A stretch of 64,000 nucleotides of DNA, taken from Plotosus lineatus. Lineage: Eukaryota > Chordata > Actinopteri > Siluriformes > Plotosidae. The stretch spans positions 54,381,001 to 54,445,000 of the forward strand of contig CM045731.1 in NCBI GenBank assembly GCA_024760905.1, in the 5' to 3' direction. Numbering within the stretch: the stretch's first letter is position 1; each line of letters starts with the position of its first letter. Made by a program: the position numbers and the translations under genes. Under the pieces are notes generated by a model. That model had not been told where the DNA came from. It saw nothing but the letters and a program-made list of their open reading frames with translations, and searched no databases. Below, one piece after another: positions 58,010-64,000 of the stretch.

Positions 58010-58290
58010 TTCATTCATTCATTCGTTTTCTGAACCACTTAATTTTAATTAGGGTCACTGGGAGGCTGGCACCCAATTAAGCCCAGCTCGCCAGGCCGTT
58101 GCAGGGTGGAAACACGCTGATGGCTATGCAGCTACTCTTGATGAAAGTCAGTGATGGTTCTTTTACATGAACCTTTAATAACCCAGTTAGCTGTACTAGG
58201 GGGACAACAGTGACAACTCGGTGATAGTGGGGCTTGAACCCCTGATATTCAAATCAGTAAGCCGGCACCCTGCCACCGGGTCATCACTGA
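58010..58290 (-). mobile_element. SINE-C copy with SINE-B-type tail
   Basis: Minus-oriented: tail TTCATTCATTCGTTTTCTGA and CACTTAATTTTAATTAGGGT (plus reading), a shortened GCCAGGCCGTTGCAGGG, the switch to GGAAACACGCTGATGGC, body GTCAGTGATGGTTCTTTTAC and head GGGGCTTGAACCCCTGA. Fourth copy with this joint. Confidence 0.72.
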
Positions 58291-59077
58291 CCCCAAAATA
58301 CATAATAAAGAATGTACTTAATTTGTGGATGCGATACATACAAGTGAAATGTTATTCCTTGTGCTTTAAAGACAAGATTTTGCTTATTGGAGGGAGTTGC
58401 GACACAACATTCAACACCCATCTAATTGAAATGGAGGTTGAAATTTCGTCCTTGGTAATATGGCAGCCACATAAAGGCACATCTTGCAAAGGTCTTGAGT
58501 TTGTCTATAAAGCTAATGTTATACACACGTAAACCACACAGTAAAATTATTTAATGTAATTATTAATGTGAAATGGTAATTGCATGATATTTTATAAGGT
58601 ATGTTTAGGTACGCTTAGCTTAGTATACAATGCTAAGAAATTGTTAGCTAACTATGTTTCTTTTGGTATGCCAGCCAATTACAACAGAAGATAGTCAGCA
58701 AAACAATTCTTGTTCAGGTGGAAACCCTTCCTGAAACTCTGGGAGTATCTTAGTAATAAAATTTTATCCTTTGTGTGAAATTTTATTTACAATACTGTAT
58801 ATAAAAATCAATGCATTCATTCATTTATTTTCTGAACCACTTACCATAATCATAATTAGAGTCATGGAGGCTGACGCCCATTTCAATGTATGGTTCCATT
58901 CAAAATGTTTTTTATTTAATTGGTTAATTAAAATATATTATACTCAGATCGTTACGAGAGGGTTTAGTTCATATCCATACTACATTTGGGCTTCCTGTAC
59001 ATGAGTGGCTGGCCTAAAAGACCAGTCACTGTGCAGAGAGATGGACAGAATGGTGGAATATTAAAAAGCCATGTACA
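58291..59077. other. Region with one short SINE-B-type tail trace
   Basis: Mostly unassigned AT-rich sequence. 58817-58880 has TCATTTATTTTCTGAACCAC and CATGGAGGCTGACGCCCATT, a short SINE tail fragment. Confidence 0.4.
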
Positions 59078-59243
59078 ATGCAGCCGTGGGGGCGGGGTGG
59101 GGGTGGGGTTCCCACAAGCCAGTGTTCTTTCTCATGCCAGTCCCAAGCCCGGATAAATTAAGAATGAATAAATCCAAGCCCGGATAAATGCAGACGGTTG
59201 TGTCAGTAAGGGCATCCGACATAAAACCTATGCCAAATCAAAC
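59078..59243 (+). mobile_element. RTE 5' end fragment (plus), abutting copy E
   Basis: Starts ATGCAGCCGTGG, the same 5' terminus as copies C and D, then CCAGTCCCAAGCCCGGATAA (the CCCGGATAAAT block is duplicated), GTGTCAGTAAGGGCATCCGA, CATAAAACCTATGCCAAATC. It stops where the inverted 3' tail of copy E begins. Confidence 0.7.
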
Positions 59244-59546
59244 ATCTTCTTCTTCTTTTCCTTTCGGCTGCTCCCTTCAGGGGTCGCCACAGTAAATCAT
59301 CCACCTCCATCTCACCCTGACCTCTGCATCTTCTTTTCTGACTCCAACGACCTTCATGTCTTCCTTCACCACATTCATAAATCTCTTCTTTGGTCTTCCT
59401 CGAGGCCTTCTGCCTGGTAGTTCCAACCTCAGCATCCTACTGCCAATATACTCACTATCCCTCCTCTGTACATGTCCAAACCATCTCAATCTAGCCTCTC
59501 TGACTTTGTCTCCAAAACATCTTACTTGGGCTGTCCCTCTGATATA

Positions 59547-60248
59547 CTAATTTCTGATCCTATCCATCCTCGTTACTCCCAGAGAGAACCTCAACATTTT
59601 CATCTCCGCTACCTCCAGCTCTGCCTCCTGTCTTTTCCTCAGCGCCACTGTTTCTAAGCCAAACAACATCGCTGGACTCACCACCGTCTTGTACACTTTT
59701 CCCTTCATTCTTGCTGACACGCACCTATCGCACATCACACCGGACACTTTTCTCCAACCATTCCAGCCTGCCTGCACACGCTTCTTCACCTCTTTTCCAC
59801 ACTCTCCATTGCTATGGATTGTTGAGCCTAAGTACTTAAAATCCTCCACCTTCCTTATCTCTGCTCCCTGTAACATCACCGTTCCTCCTGGGTCCTTCTC
59901 ATTCATACACATGTATTCTGATTTTCTGAGGCTAACCTTCATTCCTCTCCTTTCCAGGGCATACCTCCACCTCTCGAGATTTTCCTGCACTTGTTCTCTG
60001 CTCTCACTACAGATCACAATGTCATCTGCAACCATCATAGTCCATGGGGAATCTTGTCTCACCTCATCTGTCAGCCTGTCCATCACCATAGCAAACAAGA
60101 AGGGGCTGAGAGCTGACCCTTGATGCAGTCCCACCTCCACCTTGAATTCGTCGGTCACACTGACAGCACACCTCACCACTGTCTTACATCGCTCATACAT
60201 GTCCTGCACCACGCTAACATACTTCTCTGCCACTCCAGATTTCCTCAT
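59547..60248 (-). pseudogene. RTE reverse transcriptase core of copy E
   Basis: 233 open codons after the nonsense codon: [80 protein letters not shown] and VTRMDRIRN, with a stop replacing Glu of NEYIRG. The catalytic aspartates are present. Confidence 0.8.
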
Positions 60249-60969
60249 GCAATATCACAGTTCTTCTCTTGGCACCCTGTCATATGCTTTTTCCAGATGC
60301 ACAAAGGCACAATGCAGTTCCCTCTGACCTTCTCTGTACTTCTCTATTAACATCCTCAAAGCAAACATTGCATCTGTGGTGCTCTTTCTTGGCATGAAAC
60401 CAAACTGTTGTTCACAAATGCTGACCTCTGCCCTAAGTCTAGCTTCCACTATTCTTTCCCATAACTTCATCGTATGCCTCATCAACTTTATCCCTCTGTA
60501 GTTGCCGCAACTCTGCACGTATCCCTTGTTCTTAAAAATGGGCGCCAGCACACTTCTTCTCCTCCGGCATCTGCTCACTCTCTAGTACCTTGTTCAATGT
60601 TCTTGTCAGAAAATCTACTGTTACCTCTCTTAGACACTTCCATACCTCCACAGGTATATCATCAGGACCAACTGCCTTTCCACTCTTCATCCTCTTCAAT
60701 GTCCTCCTCACTTCACCCTTACTGATCTTTGCTACATCCTGCTCCTCAATGGTCACCTCTTCTATTCTTTTTCTCTCTCTCATTTTCCTCATTCCTCAGC
60801 TCTTCAAAGTACTCTTTCCATCTTCCCAGCACACTTCTGTCATCAGTCAATACATTTCCCTCTCTGTCCTTTATCAATCTAATTTGCTGCACGTCCTTCC
60901 CATGTGTATTTCTCTGCTGTATAGATCATTTTCTCCCTCTTTACTGTCCAACCTATCATACAAGTCATC

Positions 60970-61812
60970 TTACGCCCTCTGTTTGGCCTTAGCCACTGCT
61001 ACTTTCGCCTTACACTGTGTCTCCCTGTACTCCTGTTTACTCTCTTCGGTCCTCACAATGTCCCACTTCTTCTTTGCTAACCTCTTCCTTTGTACACACT
61101 CCTGCACTTCCTCATTCCACCACCAAGTCTCCTTATCTACTTTCCTTCCAGAGGACACACCAAGTACTCTCCTACCTGTGTCCCTGATCACATTTGCTGT
61201 GGTTGTCCAGTCATTTGGAAGCACTTCCTGGCCACCCAAAGCCTGTTTCAACTCCTCTTTGAAGACAACACGACACTCTTCCTTTTTCAGCTTCCACCAC
61301 TTTGTCTTCTGCTCTGCCTTCTTCACCTTCCTCACCATCAGCATCATCCTGCATACCACCATCCTATGCTGTTTGGCAACACTCTCACCCACTACTACTT
61401 TGCAGTCACTGACTTCCTTCAAATTACATCGCCTACACAAGATGCAGTCTACCTGTGTGCTCCTACCTCCGCTTTTATAAGTCACCCTATGCTCCTGTTT
61501 CTTCTGGAAGAAAGTATTCACCACAGCCATTTCCATCCTTTTTGCAAAATCGATCAACATCTGTCCTTCTGTGTTCCTGTCCTGGATACCAAACCTGCCC
61601 ATCACTTCCTCGTCCCCTCTATTGCCTGTACCAACATGTCCATTGAAGTCTGTACCAATTACCACTCTTTCACCTCTGGGGGTATTCTGCATCACTTCAT
61701 CTAAGTCACTCCAGAATCTCTCCTTCTCTTTTAGCTCACATCCTGCCTGTGGGGCATAAGCACTAACAACATTGAGCATCACACCTTCAATTTCTAACTT
61801 GAGACTCATCAC
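60970..61812 (-). pseudogene. RTE endonuclease and linker of copy E
   Basis: 280 open codons: GVMLNVVSAYAPQAGCELKE, ERVVIGTDFNGHVG, HRVTYKSGGRSTQVDCILCR, EECRVVFKEELKQALGGQEV and KKKWDIVRTEESKQEYRETQ. Upstream part 61814-62059 has ILCVQKTRWKGSK, where the catalytic Glu of QETRW reads Lys, which would disable cleavage. Confidence 0.78.
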
Positions 61813-62206
61813 GCTATCTGACGCTATCTGACACTCTTTTCACTTCTAGAACATTCCTGACAAACCCCTCCTTCAAGATGACTCCTACTCCATTTCTCTT
61901 CCCATCCACACCATGAAAAAACAGCTTAAACCCTGCTCCGAAGCTTCTAGCCTTGCTGCCTTTCCACCTGGTCTTCTGAACACACAGTATGGCCACCTTC
62001 CTCCTCTGCATCATGTCAGCCAGCTCTCTAGCTTTTTCTGTCATAGTTCCAACATTCAAAGTTCATACTCTCAGTCCTAGATTCATGGCTTTCCTCTTCA
62101 CTCTCTGTCTACGAACATGCCTCCCACCTCTCCTTCTTTGACCAACAGTAGTCCAGTTTCCACAAGCACCCTGTTGGTTAACAGCACGGATGGCAGTCGT
62201 TGTTAC

Positions 62207-64000
62207 GACTTGTTATGTTGTTATGCCCCACCGGCAGGATGTGAGCTAGAAGAGAAGGAGAGATTCTGGAGTGAGCTAGATGAAGTGATGCAGCGTACCC
62301 CCAGAGGTGAAAGAGTGGTCATTGGTGCAGACTTCAATGGACATGTTGGTGCAGGCAACAGAGGGGACAAGGAAGTGATGGGCAGGTTTGGTGTCCAGGA
62401 CAGGAACACAGAAGGACAAATGTTGATAGATTAAAAAAAATGGAAATGGTTTTTTTGAATACTTTCTTCCAGAAGAGACAGGAGCATAGGGTGGACTTAA
62501 AAAAGCAGAGGTAAGAGCACTACTATTTTGCAGTGGGTGAGAGTGTTGCCAGACAGCATAGGATGGTGGTGTGCAGGCTGACGCTGATGGTGAAGAAGGT
62601 GAAGAAGGCAAAGGCAGAGCAGAAGACAATGTGGTGGAAGCTGAAAATGGAAGAGTGTTATGTTGTCTTCAAGGAGGAGTTGAAACAGGCTTTGGGTGGT
62701 CAGAAAGTGCTTCCAGATGGCGGAATGAGGAAGTGCAGGAGTGTGTACAAAAGAAGAGGTTAACTAAGAAGAAGTGGGACATTGAGAAGACTGAAGAGAG
62801 TAAACAGGAGTACAGGGAGACACAGCGTAAGGCGAAGATAGCCATCTCAAAGGCCAAACATAGGACATATGATAACTTCTATGCTAGGGTGGACGGTAAG
62901 GAGGGAGAAAATAATTTATACAGGTTGGTGCAGCAGAGAAATAGAGATGGGAAGGACATGCAGCAAGTTAGGGTAATTAAGGACAAAGGGGGAAATGTAT
63001 TGACTGATGACAGAAGTGCGCTGGGAAAATGGAAAGAGGACTTTAAAAAGCTGATGAATGAGGAAAATGAGAGAGAAAAAAGAGTAGAAGAGGTGACTGC
63101 TGAGGACCAGGAAGTAGAGAAGATTAGTAATGGAGAAGTGTGGAGGGTATTGAAGAGGATGAAGAGTGGAAAGGCAGTTGGTCCTGATGACATCCCTGTG
63201 GAGATATGGAAGTGTCTAGGAGAAGTAGCAGTAGACTTTCTGACAAGAACATTCAACAAGGTCTTAGAGAGTGAGAAGATCCCGGAGGAATGGAGAAGAA
63301 GTGTGCCCGTGCCCAATTTTAAGAACAAGGTAGATGTGCAAAGTTGTGGCAACTACAGAGGGATAAAGTCGATGAGCCATCTGATGAAATTATGGGAAAG
63401 AATAGCGGAAGATACACTAAGAGCAGAGGTCCGCATTTGTAAACAACAGTTTGGTTTCATGCCAAAACAGAGCACAACAGATGCATTGTTTGCTTTGAGG
63501 ATGTTAATAGAGAAGTACAGAGAATGTCTGAGGGAGCTGCATTGTGCCTTTGTGGATCTGGAGAAAGCATATGACAGGGTGCCGAGAGAGGAACTTTGGT
63601 ATTGTATGAGGAAGTCTGGAGTGGCAGAGAAGTATGTTAAAGTGGTGCAGGACATGTATGAGAGATGTGCTGTTGGTGTGACAGAAGAGTTCATGGTGGA
63701 GGTGGGACTGCATAAAGAATCAACTCTGAGCCCCTTCTTGTTTGCTATGGTAATGGACAGGCAGACAGACGAGGTTAGACAAGAATCTCCATGGACTATG
63801 CTGTTTGCAGATGACATTGTGATCTGTAGTGAGAGCAGAGAACAAGTGGAGGAAAATCTAGAGGTGGAGGTATGCCCTGGAAAGGAGAGGAATGAAGTTT
63901 AGCCTCAGTAAAACAATATACATGTGTGTTCAGAATACATGTGTGTGAATGAGAAGGACCCAAGAGGAACTGTGAGATTTTAAGTACTTAGGCTCAACAG
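62207..64000 (+). mobile_element. RTE-type LINE copy F, 5'-truncated, runs off the window
   Basis: Begins in mid-endonuclease (TGTTATGTTGTTATGCCCCA) directly against the 5' end of copy E in opposite orientation. It continues YAPPAGCELEEKERFW, VVIGADFNGHVGAGNRGDKE (62117-62434 frame), then RT to the window edge. Small losses: CKTVVR missing in YERCAVGV, a 2-base loss after NLE near 63862, and a deletion of the TVMLQGAEI stretch near 63975. Confidence 0.85.
62727..63902 (+). pseudogene. RTE reverse transcriptase of copy F, longest open RT frame in the window
   Basis: One open frame from NEEVQECVQKKRLTKKKWDI through [100 protein letters not shown] and LFADDIVICSESREQVEENL. Codons before about 62727 in the same frame are out of register with the family. 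[10 protein letters not shown] reads GLHKESTLSP, two changes in a conserved RT block. Frame lost at about 63862. Confidence 0.8.

Larger units (their letters stand above)
59244..62206 (-). mobile_element. RTE-type LINE copy E, near full length
   Basis: Minus-oriented: the 3' tail AAGAAGAAGAAGATG is at 59244-59258, RT and endonuclease follow, and it ends within the 5' UTR near 62206 (GTTAACAACGACTGCC). Endonuclease: MNVGTMTEKARELADMMQRR (61814-62059), LKLEIEGVMLNVVSAYAPQA and GTDFNGHVG (60970-61812). RT: pieces at 60255-60792, then 59547-60248 with [20 protein letters not shown] and VADDIVICSE. A TGG-to-TGA change at 60255-60257 (EEL-W) truncates RT, and the active-site box reads VADD instead of FADD. 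Confidence 0.87.

Noticed and set aside
59244..64000. Copies E and F as one LINE with a 5' inversion (twin priming)
   Set aside because: Both segments contain the same endonuclease and RT portions, so they overlap in element coordinates. Two insertions or a duplication are needed.

Overview
This is a vertebrate nuclear window, almost certainly from a ray-finned fish. It holds one split host gene whose introns and flanks are packed with retrotransposons, DNA transposons, tRNA-derived SINEs and long microsatellites. There are no operons, CRISPR arrays or phage features. The fish assignment rests on a Rex3-type LINE ending in GAT repeats, many copies of an APE-RT LINE of the RTE type, and SINEs of a style common in teleosts.

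The host gene lies on the minus strand. Twelve exons between 42405 and 6927 encode a class B (secretin-family) G-protein-coupled receptor. It matches growth-hormone-releasing hormone receptor best (ghrhr, or its fish PRP-receptor paralogue). Exon lengths, in transcript order, are 115, 108, 92, 98, 133, 154, 61, 70, 92, 130, 42 and 102 nt. All splice phases join without a break: 1197 nt, 398 codons plus stop. Only the exon with the start codon and most of the signal peptide was not found; it should lie above 42405 or outside the window.

Layout: 1-2231 is the 3' part of a pogo/Tigger transposon split by an RTE LINE (911-1989). 2364-5707 is a near full-length, decayed Rex3 LINE. 5875-6715 is an L2-like LINE end. 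6927-42405 is the receptor gene. Its intron 8 is almost entirely one hAT transposon (19499-24804, 8-bp target duplication). Intron 9 holds a minus-strand RTE copy and intron 7 a plus-strand copy. Upstream of exon 2 the window has another near full-length RTE (45168-48229), a C/T-rich minisatellite, compound microsatellites, unassigned coding-like debris (53.2-55.1 kb), a Tigger-like MITE (56.7-57.2 kb) and a head-to-head pair of RTE copies (59.2-64 kb).

No undescribed multi-gene system is visible. The most interesting signals concern repeats acting on the gene and on one another. Exon 6 is bracketed by complementary UG and CA repeats in the transcript. The last coding exon has a UG-repeat acceptor. 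Exon 8 follows a roughly 460-nt polypyrimidine tract. One SINE head-and-body module is joined to two different 3' tails, one of them shared with the resident RTE LINE. All identifications come from reading the sequence; no database search was run.
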